From Candidatus Pacearchaeota archaeon (GTDB lineage Archaea; Nanoarchaeota; Nanoarchaeia; Pacearchaeales; GW2011-AR1): a DNA stretch of 12,468 nt. The notes below the pieces were generated by a model, which worked only from the letters and a program-made list of their open reading frames with translations, made no database searches and was not told the DNA's origin. This document shows positions 1 to 6,848 of this stretch, piece by piece (the first letter of the stretch is position 1; the number at the start of each line of letters is the position of its first letter). The position numbers and the translations under genes are program-made. The stretch lies in the NCBI GenBank assembly GCA_002690445.1, contig NZER01000171.1:1-12468 (forward strand), read 5' to 3'.

Positions 1-913
1 CACTAAGTTTATCTAAATTCTTTAAATAAAAATTAGCTTTTTCTTCAAATTCTTCCACAGTATTATAAAAAATTACATTTTCTCCATCAGTAAACGAATG
101 TGGTTCTAAAATACCCCATTCTTGCATAAGTGACGCAACAGAATTCATATGTACTTCACTTCTTCTAACATTACAATCTCCACCCCCCCAAGCATCTACA
201 GCCATATAAGATCTAGATAATAATTTTAAATACTCTATACGACCACCCGGCTGTCGATTTAGAATTATAGGTAAGTCATGAGATAAAGTAGGGCATACTT
301 GTTCTACTTCGGCACGAAGACCAGTAGATGTCTGCCCAAAAACACCGAATAATGCTATATCTTTGTTAATCGATGGCTGTCGATCTTCTACTCGAAAAGG
401 GTAAGGGCATGGAATAATATTATGATCTATTACGTCTTCAGGGTATGTCTCTCGCTTAAAATACCATTTCACCTTATCTCTCATTTCTTCCCATATCCAC
501 GGTATACCTTTTGTACAATTTAATTTATCTTTTCTCAATTGCCCATGAGTTGGATATCCAGTCCATGAATATTCGCTTCCATCAATTAAAACAGTTTTTT
601 CAGGTGCATTAATTTTATCTAACAAATACATTTTACCGCCAGGATCCATATCATTAGGAGATGAAAACTTACCCCACAATACAAAAATATAATCTGCAGA
701 AGTCGCGTGTTCAATTACTTCATCATCTGTATACACTTTTGTATCTGGTATATCTTCTGCACCTATACTAATTGGTGAACAACGTGCATACGCGTTTCGT
801 ATATTAGATAGAGGTGATGAAGGTATCAATTCCACACCATTTCTATGAAGTCCTTTCAATACCTCACATGCAAGAAATTCTTCTCTATTGGGAACTATAA
901 CTACTATCTTCAT
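1..913 (-). CDS. CgeB-like glycosyltransferase, C-terminus cut by window edge
   Basis: The frame opens at an ATG (911-913, minus strand) and runs 304 codons off the left edge with no stop, so the C-terminus is missing. The N-terminus (MKIVVIVPNREEF) looks like the first strand and loop of a GT-B fold. Around residues 228-300 the order is YLKLLSRSYMAVDAWGGG, RRSEVH, an aromatic/proline segment, then FTDGENVIFYNTVEEFEEK and a YLKN helix. This resembles the C-terminal domain of CgeB-like glycosyltransferases, where a conserved acidic residue and a 'dg.n.v.y.t.eEf.ek...yL.n' tail help bind the nucleotide sugar. It follows the dehydrogenase gene by 12 bases with only a weak AAAGA ribosome site, so translation may be coupled. 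Substrate and acceptor are unknown. The family call is from motif memory, not a search. Confidence 0.65.
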   Translation of the reverse strand, partial: MKIVVIVPNREEFLACEVLKGLHRNGVELIPSSPLSNIRNAYARCSPISIGAEDIPDTKVYTDDEVIEHATSADYIFVLWGKFSSPNDMDPGGKMYLLDKINAPEKTVLIDGSEYSWTGYPTHGQLRKDKLNCTKGIPWIWEEMRDKVKWYFKRETYPEDVIDHNIIPCPYPFRVEDRQPSINKDIALFGVFGQTSTGLRAEVEQVCPTLSHDLPIILNRQPGGRIEYLKLLSRSYMAVDAWGGGDCNVRRSEVHMNSVASLMQEWGILEPHSFTDGENVIFYNTVEEFEEKANFYLKNLDKLS

Positions 914-925
914 TATCGTTGTTCT

Positions 926-1777
926 TTAATCATCAATAATAGCTCTACCTTTCAAATTTTCCCAATCTCGTTCTGGTCTTACATCAAGATTGGTTTTCCA
1001 AGCTCCTTTGACAGTATTGACATCTACCCCTATACTTTCAGCAAATGACATAAAAGCATTTATATCTTTGGGAAAACAACTACCACCAAATCCCAATTTT
1101 CCGTCCGGTCCAGGTACATTTAAATGTGAATCACCAATCCTACCATCAGCTACAACTCCCTCAAGTACTGTGTTCCAATCAGCTTCTATAACATCACATA
1201 TTAATTTCATTTCATTAGCAAGTGATACCTTTACAATAAAAAATATATTACTAAAATACTTTATCATTTCTGCTGTTTTATAATCAGTTTCAATTATATG
1301 ACAATATTTAAATCTATCATTAAATAAATTTGCAACTTTTGATGTATGAAGTGTATCACCTCCTAATATAATTCTAACTTGATTTATAAAATCTAATCGA
1401 GCTGATTTTTCTGTTAAAAATTCTGGATTAAATACAATATTTAAACTTGAAAATGTTTCTTGTAATTTTTTTGTAGTGCCAGGAGTAACTGTAGATTTTA
1501 AAATAATAATATTATCCCATTTGTTATTTATTTTTTCAATTTCTTGAAGCGCTTCATTAACATACTTTAAACTAATTGAACCATCTTTATTCATTGGTGT
1601 CGGTACCGAAACAAATACATAATCTGACTCATTAACAGTTTCAGATAAAGTATTTAATGATCTTTCTGGCATTATATCATATACTTTTATTTCACAGTTA
1701 CCTGTTGATGCTGGTGAAAATCCATGTGCAATTGCTCCGCCTACATAACCATTTCCTACTATTCCTACCTTATACAT
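926..1777 (-). CDS. Short UDP-glucose/GDP-mannose dehydrogenase family protein
   Basis: This is a nucleotide-sugar 6-dehydrogenase type enzyme, expected to oxidise an NDP-sugar to the uronic acid with NAD+. The N-terminal Rossmann domain has GNGYVG at residues 8-13, VPTP at 58-61 and STVTPG at 95-100. NPEFLTE at 117-123 and K173/N177 match conserved active-site positions. The catalytic segment GFGGSCFPKD spans 229-238, with nucleophile C234 and K237/D238. The protein has 283 residues whereas cellular family members usually have about 390-450: the C-terminal NDP-sugar-binding domain is absent, and the chain ends soon after the dimerisation helix with a tidy VRPERDW tail. No frame debris lies downstream, so this looks like a natural short form. 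ATG directly abuts the upstream TAA, with AAGGA nine bases before it. It lies within the glycosyltransferase cluster. Sugar specificity cannot be told. Confidence 0.87.
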   Translation of the reverse strand: MYKVGIVGNGYVGGAIAHGFSPASTGNCEIKVYDIMPERSLNTLSETVNESDYVFVSVPTPMNKDGSISLKYVNEALQEIEKINNKWDNIIILKSTVTPGTTKKLQETFSSLNIVFNPEFLTEKSARLDFINQVRIILGGDTLHTSKVANLFNDRFKYCHIIETDYKTAEMIKYFSNIFFIVKVSLANEMKLICDVIEADWNTVLEGVVADGRIGDSHLNVPGPDGKLGFGGSCFPKDINAFMSFAESIGVDVNTVKGAWKTNLDVRPERDWENLKGRAIIDD

Positions 1778-2404
1778 TTAATTTATTCCTTCATAAAATT
1801 TATTCTGAGTTTCTTGTTTTTGAATATTCTTATGATGAACAATACAATATTCTTCTTCAGCAGGTAAAAATGAATATTCATTATATCCCTCCATAACTTC
1901 ATGAACAGCTTTTTTCCATCTAATATTAGGTCTATTTTTATGTATTCGACCTTGCCAGTCTGGAAAATTTACCCATCCTTTTTCATTTACGTTCCATCTC
2001 CACTGTTTAATATGTTCATCTGTTAACCCCTCTACAGTGTTAATTCGAGGAACCCATATTAAATCAACTACTGGATTCGTTTCTAAAATTGCTTTTATAT
2101 TTCTCATTAAATGTAACTTAGGTAGCTCATCTGCGTCAAGATTAAAGATATAATCCTTTGAGCACATTTTTCTCAAATGATTTTTTTGACCAGCAAAATC
2201 TTTTAACAAATGTCTCTGCTCAAATTTAATATCATAAATTGATACCGTAGCATCTAAAATTTTCTTAGTCTCTTCATTATCTGAATAATCATCAACTATT
2301 ACTATTTCGTCTTCATCATCTTTATAATCAACAAGAAAATTAATTAACTTTAATAACGAATGAGTTTCATTATGCGTTAATATTGAATATGAAATTGATA
2401 TCAT
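1778..2404 (-). CDS. Family 2 (GT-A) glycosyltransferase
   Basis: This 208-residue protein starts like a GT2 enzyme: MISISYSILTHNE forms the first nucleotide-binding strand and VIVDDYSDN (about 35-43) the second, with the D38/D39 acidic pair. IFNLDADELP at 86-95 supplies the DxD motif (D90, D92) that binds the metal and the NDP-sugar. The later WVNFPDWQGRIHKN and VHEVMEGY segments resemble GT2 enzymes of the lipopolysaccharide-core (WaaE/KdtX-like) type, which often carry a W..P..Q.RI..N block and a VHE motif. The enzyme is short and has no membrane helix, so it is probably soluble. Its ATG overlaps the upstream stop as ATGA, implying coupled translation. It could act with the adjacent dehydrogenase on a uronic-acid sugar, but that is inference from position only. 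Confidence 0.85.
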   Translation of the reverse strand: MISISYSILTHNETHSLLKLINFLVDYKDDEDEIVIVDDYSDNEETKKILDATVSIYDIKFEQRHLLKDFAGQKNHLRKMCSKDYIFNLDADELPKLHLMRNIKAILETNPVVDLIWVPRINTVEGLTDEHIKQWRWNVNEKGWVNFPDWQGRIHKNRPNIRWKKAVHEVMEGYNEYSFLPAEEEYCIVHHKNIQKQETQNKFYEGIN

Positions 2405-2946
2405 TTAAAATTATATAAAATTGCTCGCGGATTACTTACATCACGTATCTTATATGTTCGATACACATCAGCTTTTCGAAGCACACGTGGTTCAATTACT
2501 TGTTTATACAATGATGTTACTATTATTCTTATTTGAGACATACCAATTGGTTCCCCCTGCTGTCTCTGTTCTCTAAGTTGAGGAATATCTAATTGTGTAT
2601 ATCGTTGTTCTTGTACAATAAATCTACCTTTTTCATCTCTCCTTTTAGTTTTCATTTCTGTACGTTTACCTCGAACTTCTGCCTCTTGTAGCCAGTCATT
2701 TAATTTAGATATAGTGAATTCTGTTAAATAATTAAAATTTATACCGTGCAATAAAATATTTTTTTTACTATTTACTTTTTTATCATAATATCCGCTAGCT
2801 AATACCAACACTAGAGGTCTATGATCAAATATATCATCACCAGAGTATGTAAATTCTACTAACATACCAGCATGAATACCCCTCACTTTAACTGGTAAAC
2901 GATTTAAATATCGCTGTCTATGATTATATTTTTTATTCTGCGCCAT
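2401..2946 (-). CDS. Conserved phage-type protein of unknown function, basic
   Basis: This 181-residue protein has a strongly basic N-terminus (KKYNHRQRYLNRLPVK). A core of GMLVEFTYSG..., HRPLVLVLA and LLHGINFNYLTEF follows, then a charged, basic middle and an IRIIVTSLYKQ/RVLRKADVYRTYKI end. The pattern 'GmlyeF.Y ... plvL.l ... l.GiN.nYL' resembles a protein family I recall from T4-like cyanophages and other marine myophages, where it is usually unnamed. I cannot give it a role. The first part could be a small beta-barrel. It is placed between the zinc-ribbon gene and the GT2 gene, starting inside the former (14-base overlap) without a visible ribosome site, so it probably relies on coupled translation. 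It ends in ATGA with the GT2 gene. It has no catalytic motif and no signal peptide. Confidence 0.7.
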   Translation of the reverse strand: MAQNKKYNHRQRYLNRLPVKVRGIHAGMLVEFTYSGDDIFDHRPLVLVLASGYYDKKVNSKKNILLHGINFNYLTEFTISKLNDWLQEAEVRGKRTEMKTKRRDEKGRFIVQEQRYTQLDIPQLREQRQQGEPIGMSQIRIIVTSLYKQVIEPRVLRKADVYRTYKIRDVSNPRAILYNFK

Positions 2947-3427
2947 TTTTTATTTTTTTCAGTTTTGGAAGCTTTAATTCTTGCACCACAGCTCTTTTTT
3001 GTTTAGCTTCTTCATTTAGATGTTCAAGACAATCATAAAAATTATCATAAATAATTTGATTATCAATATCATATTTTTGTTCATAAAATTTTCCGTCAGA
3101 TACTGGATAATTTTTTCTATCATCTTGAGGAATATCAACCATTTTAGCATATGCCCACTTCATTTTTTTATCATCATTTACAGAGTATACCATTCCTTCC
3201 GGCAGCGTTAGAATTCCTGGAATCCAAATTCGACCATTATGCTCTTTAACCCACGTTTTCATCTCTTCTGGTAGCTTTTTATATTCAGAATTTATTTCTT
3301 TATCCCCAACAAACTTATCAGAGGTTGCATAACCACAATATAAACATTGCATTAAAGTAGTATCTTCACCCTCCAAGACATGTAACGCATGTTCTTCACA
3401 AAATGGACAATTACTAACTATTCTCAT
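2933..3427 (-). CDS. Zinc-ribbon protein with a KLPKLKK tail, unknown function
   Basis: The 164-residue protein begins with a compact four-cysteine zinc ribbon: C7-P-F-C10 and C28-L-Y-C31, separated by an acidic loop. The middle part is rich in W, Y and charged residues (IWIPGILTLPEGMVYSV, MKWAYAKMV) and matches no family I recognise. A charged helix (about 130-150) leads to the tail KLPKLKK at 152-158, the same motif that ends the neighbouring glycosyltransferase twice. The ATG shares one base with that gene's stop (TAATG), and AAGG about seven bases upstream, within the upstream gene's tail codons, can serve as its ribosome site. Zinc ribbons of this kind usually bind nucleic acid or protein; which applies here is unknown. 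The shared tail suggests a common partner or destination with the glycosyltransferase. Confidence 0.75.
   Translation of the reverse strand: MRIVSNCPFCEEHALHVLEGEDTTLMQCLYCGYATSDKFVGDKEINSEYKKLPEEMKTWVKEHNGRIWIPGILTLPEGMVYSVNDDKKMKWAYAKMVDIPQDDRKNYPVSDGKFYEQKYDIDNQIIYDNFYDCLEHLNEEAKQKRAVVQELKLPKLKKIKNGAE
2954..2974 (-). repeat. KLPKLKK tail motif, copy in the zinc-ribbon protein
   Basis: These seven codons encode K-L-P-K-L-K-K at residues 152-158, six residues from the end of the zinc-ribbon protein, after a charged helix. Compared with the copies at 3436-3456 and 3490-3510, most base differences are synonymous (Leu CTG/CTT, CTT/CTC; Lys AAA/AAG), so the peptide rather than the DNA appears to be conserved. 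No ribosome site is formed here, so translation signals do not explain this copy. Confidence 0.75.
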
Positions 3428-4785
3428 TAAGTAACCTTTTTAAGTTTTGGGAGTTTTATTTGTGGTGGAGTAGATTTGGAACTATCCGTTTTTTTAAGTT
3501 TTGGAAGGTTTAAAGATACAGGCGTTGAAAGATGAGAAGTATATTTATCAATTATTTTATCAAGAAGTTGTGCCATTTTATCAAGTGTATATATCTTTTT
3601 ATTTTTTCGCATCATAATTCGAGCTTTTTCTTTAATTTCATATTTACTCTCAACCGCATATTTTAACGCTGTATAAGCATGATGATCATCAATAACAAAC
3701 CAGGAGCTCTCAGGAATAACAATATCTTCCCATACTGCTGCTCCTGGAACTTGTTTAAGTTCTCCTTTAACAAATAAAGTATACGTTTCGTTTAAAAAAT
3801 CAACCGGGCCACTCCACGCTGACACTATAATGGGTAACCCAACCATAGATGCTTCAAGTAATGGTCTACCAAACCCTTCACCATGCGTAAATGAAACCAT
3901 ACATTTTATTTTAGGATGATTATATAATTCATTTACTTCTTCATCAGTTAAACTTCCATGCAATAAATAGATATTGGGTAATTTCCAATCACTTGGAAAT
4001 CTATTTTGAACATCTGTTATTTTTTTCAGTGTTTCTTGTTTATCCATTATAGAAAATGTTGCTCCACTCGTTTTTAAAATTAACGCTGGTTGTTTTTTCT
4101 TATTAGCAAAAGTTTCACTAAATATCTTTATTAATTTTCCAATATCTTTTCTATCTTCTCCATATCCACCCTTTACCCACTGACCAACAAACAAGAACGC
4201 AAAATCTTCTGGAACAATATTATTAATATTTTTAAAAAGTTTCTTACCTAGCTCATTGACCTTAAGCGGTTTAAATATGTTTGTATCGGATCCTTCAAAT
4301 ACAACTTCTATGGACGTCTCAAGTTTAGATTCACCAACTTTCTGTTGCTCACCGCTCGGCATATTTTGTACAGCATCATATACAGTGTTAACAAAACTAC
4401 TTTTAGAATGTTCAGAGGGAACGATAATTAAATCCATTTTATTACATCCATCAATCCATTTTTGAGAAACCGCGCTTGTTTCTATACCAGCCGTTATTCC
4501 AATATTAAATTTACCTATTGTTTCAAATTCATTTGGTATTCGAATATCAATATAAATTTCAGGTTGTCTATCTAACGTTGGTTCCTGAAGAAATGCATCT
4601 AACAATGACTTATGAGTTGAAATATCTTTTTGTAAATAATTTCTAGGTGTATCACCCCAACGAACATCTATTACCTTAATATCATATTTTTTAGTATTAT
4701 ATAAAGCATAAAATATAGAACGAGCATGATCACCATATCCTGATCGTGTATTAAAAGGTCCTTGCATCAAAACTATTTTTTTCAC
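3427..4785 (-). CDS. GT4-type (GT-B) glycosyltransferase with a double LPKLKK tail
   Basis: The 452-residue enzyme has a GT-B layout: an N-terminal acceptor domain opening with MKKIVLMQGPF and SGYGDHAR, and a C-terminal sugar-nucleotide domain. The latter carries VFEGSDTNIF (163-171), FLFVGQW (198-203), and the family 4 E-x7-E signature HGEGFGRPLLEAS with E303 and E311, followed by GLPIIVSAWSGP. The start is GTG at 4783-4785; it is supported by a GGAGG ribosome site at 4793-4797, seven bases upstream, and by the GTGA overlap with the preceding gene. The next in-frame ATG (codon 7) would cut the first strand of the fold. After the catalytic domain a low-complexity S/T/P/K tail holds two LPKLKK motifs at 427-432 and 445-450. 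The sugar donor and acceptor are unknown. Confidence 0.9.
   Translation of the reverse strand: MKKIVLMQGPFNTRSGYGDHARSIFYALYNTKKYDIKVIDVRWGDTPRNYLQKDISTHKSLLDAFLQEPTLDRQPEIYIDIRIPNEFETIGKFNIGITAGIETSAVSQKWIDGCNKMDLIIVPSEHSKSSFVNTVYDAVQNMPSGEQQKVGESKLETSIEVVFEGSDTNIFKPLKVNELGKKLFKNINNIVPEDFAFLFVGQWVKGGYGEDRKDIGKLIKIFSETFANKKKQPALILKTSGATFSIMDKQETLKKITDVQNRFPSDWKLPNIYLLHGSLTDEEVNELYNHPKIKCMVSFTHGEGFGRPLLEASMVGLPIIVSAWSGPVDFLNETYTLFVKGELKQVPGAAVWEDIVIPESSWFVIDDHHAYTALKYAVESKYEIKEKARIMMRKNKKIYTLDKMAQLLDKIIDKYTSHLSTPVSLNLPKLKKTDSSKSTPPQIKLPKLKKVT
3436..3456 (-). repeat. KLPKLKK tail motif, distal copy in the GT4 protein
   Basis: These codons encode K-L-P-K-L-K-K at residues 444-450, two residues from the end of the 452-residue glycosyltransferase. 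The final Lys/Val codons also form AAGG about seven bases before the ATG of the next gene, so this copy may do double duty as a ribosome-binding site. The proximal copy at 3490-3510 and the copy at 2954-2974 have no such role. Confidence 0.75.
3490..3510 (-). repeat. NLPKLKK tail motif, proximal copy in the GT4 protein
   Basis: These codons encode N-L-P-K-L-K-K at residues 426-432 of the glycosyltransferase. A spacer of about eleven residues rich in S, T, P and K separates it from the distal copy. The surrounding tail is low in complexity and probably unstructured, which fits a short linear binding motif presented in tandem. Confidence 0.75.
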
Positions 4786-6170
4786 TTTACAACCTCCAGC
4801 TCATATGGTTCACGAGGTATCCGACGATCAAATACTGTATCCATTGAAGTGATAAATCTATCTGCCATATGTTCTGAATCCATTCCTATAATTTTATCTT
4901 TTACAAACTGTCTACCTAATTTACCACATCGTACTCGCTCATCTACCCCAGCATCATACCACTCTTTTAATGCATTACCAGCATCTTCTGAATCACATCG
5001 ATCATCATAAATAAAAGGTGTCACTGGCGATCCCTGTAAACTTCTATTGCTAGGCCAAATCGGTTTTACCCATTCTCCATATTTAATTTTATCTTCCCAT
5101 TTTCTTCTATTGTGAAGTGATCCTAGTGAAATATAATCTTCTGCAGTTAAATATTTTCCATTTTCTTTTTTAAATCCACACTGATCTTGAAGTCCTCCCG
5201 TAACATTTACCACTATTGGTTTTTCTACAGTAAGAGCCTCGCAACTACCAAGACCAAACCCTTCATTTGAAGCAAGATTAATATAAACATCAATTGAATT
5301 AAATAAATAATTCATTTTAGCATCATCAAATGGCTCACTAGACTCGACATCATATGTAAACACAACAGGATATTCTGGTATCATTGCTTTACATACTGCT
5401 CTTAAATCTGTTCCATTATCATCAACAGGAGCAGTATGAAATACTAGTGCACATTTTTCTTGTTCATCTTTTGAAAGTTGATCCATAAAATATTTATAGG
5501 CCATGACCACATCGCCTGGTACTTTTCTACGAATATTACGATTACAATATAAAATCAAAAAATCATACTTATCTAAAGTATATTTTTGTTTGAAATCTAA
5601 AAGATCTGCGCTATTAGGATTTAATATAAAAAAGCGAGTTTCATTAATTCCATGCGGTACATATGTAATTTGCCAATCTTCATAATCAGGTAACATTCTC
5701 TTATTTATTCCATATGTTTGTTTTGATATCGCCATTAATAAATCACAGCTTCGATAAAAAAGCTCATTCCATACTGGGTCAGGTAAATCATCCCAAATAT
5801 TATAATAAAAAATCGGTATATTTACCCGAATTTCTCGTTCCATTTGATAAAACCATAGCCAAAATCTTGGATCAGTATAATGAAGAATAGCGTCCGGTTT
5901 TTCTTGTTCAATAACTTGTCTCAACATATCAGGATGACCGTAACCACTTGTAGGATAAATTCTCACATAAGCATTAGATATATTAAAATCATTTTTGATC
6001 CCTTCAGACATATCAATAACTTTACCGCTTTCAGGGTGATCTATAGCTCCGCCAATTTGAACCCAATCATAATGATGTACTGTACCTAAAACAATATCTC
6101 TAGAAACACATGCTACACCAGAATGCATTCTTATATCATCCGACATGAGTAAAATTTTGCGCTTACTCAT
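4782..6170 (-). CDS. GT4-type (GT-B) glycosyltransferase
   Basis: This 462-residue protein is a second GT-B enzyme. The N-terminal domain opens MSKRKILLMSDD and MHSGVACVSRD, and has HYTDPRFW and FYYNIWDDLPDP (121-132). The donor domain starts near VPHGIN (171-176), then has the family-typical YCNRNIRRKVPGDVV segment (about 208-222) with the basic residues that contact the diphosphate. The E-x7-E signature NEGFGLGSCEAL has E303 and E311, followed by KPIVVNVTGG. AAAGGAT lies about nine bases upstream of the ATG and makes a good ribosome site. It overlaps the next glycosyltransferase as GTGA; the pair probably acts on the same product. Both have nearly the same signature position and length, suggesting old duplication or a shared family, though their sequences differ widely. 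The substrate is unknown. Confidence 0.9.
   Translation of the reverse strand: MSKRKILLMSDDIRMHSGVACVSRDIVLGTVHHYDWVQIGGAIDHPESGKVIDMSEGIKNDFNISNAYVRIYPTSGYGHPDMLRQVIEQEKPDAILHYTDPRFWLWFYQMEREIRVNIPIFYYNIWDDLPDPVWNELFYRSCDLLMAISKQTYGINKRMLPDYEDWQITYVPHGINETRFFILNPNSADLLDFKQKYTLDKYDFLILYCNRNIRRKVPGDVVMAYKYFMDQLSKDEQEKCALVFHTAPVDDNGTDLRAVCKAMIPEYPVVFTYDVESSEPFDDAKMNYLFNSIDVYINLASNEGFGLGSCEALTVEKPIVVNVTGGLQDQCGFKKENGKYLTAEDYISLGSLHNRRKWEDKIKYGEWVKPIWPSNRSLQGSPVTPFIYDDRCDSEDAGNALKEWYDAGVDERVRCGKLGRQFVKDKIIGMDSEHMADRFITSMDTVFDRRIPREPYELEVVK
4793..4797 (-). promoter_or_regulatory. GGAGG ribosome-binding site that fixes a GTG start
   Basis: GGAGG lies seven bases before the GTG at 4783-4785, within the last codons of the upstream glycosyltransferase gene. 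It is among the strongest ribosome sites in the window and decides for GTG over the in-frame ATG six codons later. Confidence 0.75.
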
Positions 6171-6188
6171 AATAAAATATCCTTTTGA

Positions 6189-6383
6189 TTAGAATCGACT
6201 TGCACTAATGGTTAAATCATCTGTTGTATCTAATCGATCTCTAAACTCTTTATCATTTAGATACAAAAACACACTACGATTTGTAAGTTTTTGAAGCGTC
6301 ATATTTGAATTGACAACAGTAACTTTAAAATGATTATATAGATTTTCTAAGATATTAACAGAAGTTAATTTTACATCTTTCAT
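6189..6383 (-). CDS. Small ribbon-helix-helix (Arc/MetJ-like) protein
   Basis: The 64-residue protein fits a ribbon-helix-helix DNA-binding domain. A short N-terminal strand (KLTSVNI, 5-11) is followed by a helix (LENLYNHFKVTVVN, 12-25), a turn (NSNMT), and a second helix (LQKLTNRSVFLYLND, 30-44), then a charged EFRDRL end. The 'mtlqkL.nRsv.lYL.d.eFr' run resembles small RHH proteins seen in T4-like phages. These bind operators as dimers through the paired strands and often control their own promoter. GGAG lies eight bases before the ATG. The gene is first in the left-hand block and directly downstream of the only real intergenic gap, which carries an 18-base palindrome. Autoregulation, or control of the glycosyltransferase genes after it, is an inference from this placement. 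Confidence 0.72.
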   Translation of the reverse strand: MKDVKLTSVNILENLYNHFKVTVVNSNMTLQKLTNRSVFLYLNDKEFRDRLDTTDDLTISASRF

Positions 6384-6405
6384 AACTTGTTCTCCAGTAA
6401 TTTAA

Positions 6406-6411
6406 ATTATA
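6406..6411 (-). promoter_or_regulatory. Possible -10 box (TATAAT) for the RHH/sugar block
   Basis: TATAAT on the minus strand lies in the 60-base gap upstream of the RHH gene, about 22 bases before its ATG, leaving room for a short leader with the GGAG site. A -35 box at 17-base spacing would be AAACAT, which is not a good match to a sigma-70 consensus. In DNA this AT-rich a TATAAT is easily found by chance, so the call rests mainly on its position in the only sizeable gap. Confidence 0.3.
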
Positions 6412-6414
6412 TAT

Positions 6415-6432
6415 ACATATATAAATATATGT
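6415..6432. promoter_or_regulatory. AT-rich palindrome, candidate operator
   Basis: Seven-base arms ACATATA and TATATGT flank a four-base TAAA centre, a perfect inverted repeat. It overlaps the spacer and -35 position of the putative promoter and sits just upstream of the RHH gene, as an operator for a dimeric regulator would. With so few G/C pairs the hairpin would be weak in RNA and is not a convincing terminator. Confidence 0.4.
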
Positions 6433-6443
6433 TTATAAAAAAA

Positions 6444-6848
6444 TTACGTGATAATTAATGTTTTCTTATTAAATTTTTTTGCATAATTTATTGTAGACAT
6501 AGTCCCATTTGACTTTACACCTTCTGGTACAAATCCTATAACTATATCACTATTTTTAGCTATTTGTTTATTTCTAACAAAAAAATAAGATACACGATAT
6601 GGTTTTCCATAAAGTTCTTCAGGTAGTATACAATATAAATTGTATGGATCATGAAATGGAGGATATTCTTGGTAACCCAAGTCAAACTCTAAAGCATATT
6701 TTTTTGCATATCTATCAGCACCATTTTTACAGCCACCACTAACAATAATAACATCATCATCTAAAGTTCGTTTAAGTTTAAAAATAAAATCTTTAATTTT
6801 ATTTTTATTTTCATATTTTCTAGAACCAACTATTCCTATTTTTATCAT
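6444..6848 (-). CDS. SLOG-fold (DUF2493/YspA-like) nucleotide-binding protein
   Basis: The 134-residue protein shows the small Rossmann-like SLOG pattern. A first strand with a GSR turn (IKIGIVGSRKY, G8-R10) is followed by VIIVSGGCKNGADRYAKKYA (33-52) with the SGG and GAD signatures. A region with HDPYN comes next, then RNKQIAKNSDIVIGF (92-106), where the R-N pair and following strand match DUF2493-type proteins, and a glycine/asparagine turn before the last helix. SLOG domains bind nucleotides or related ligands and in some cases cleave them (as in the LOG family); members also occur in nucleotide-signalling defence systems. The ligand of this copy is unknown. The ATG overlaps the upstream stop as ATGA. 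It ends the right-hand run of genes before the intergenic gap. Confidence 0.8.
   Translation of the reverse strand: MIKIGIVGSRKYENKNKIKDFIFKLKRTLDDDVIIVSGGCKNGADRYAKKYALEFDLGYQEYPPFHDPYNLYCILPEELYGKPYRVSYFFVRNKQIAKNSDIVIGFVPEGVKSNGTMSTINYAKKFNKKTLIIT

Noticed and set aside
845..1283. Open frames on the plus strand across the dehydrogenase and elsewhere
   Set aside because: They lie opposite well-supported minus-strand genes, have no ribosome sites and show no recognisable protein pattern.
2119..2136. LPKL within the GT2 protein as a further copy of the tail motif
   Set aside because: It follows the catalytic DADE motif in the middle of the domain, lacks the final KK, and is explained by the enzyme fold.
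5491..5498. TATAAATA on the minus strand, a match to the T4 late-promoter core
   Set aside because: It lies deep inside a glycosyltransferase gene about 700 bases before the next start, in very AT-rich DNA where such octamers arise by chance.
6419..6428. TATAAATA-like sequence on the plus strand within the palindrome
   Set aside because: No plus-strand gene follows it, and it is a by-product of the alternating A/T palindrome.
6415..6432. The inverted repeat as an intrinsic terminator for the replisome operon
   Set aside because: The stem has only one G/C pair per arm, so it would be too weak; an operator role is more plausible.
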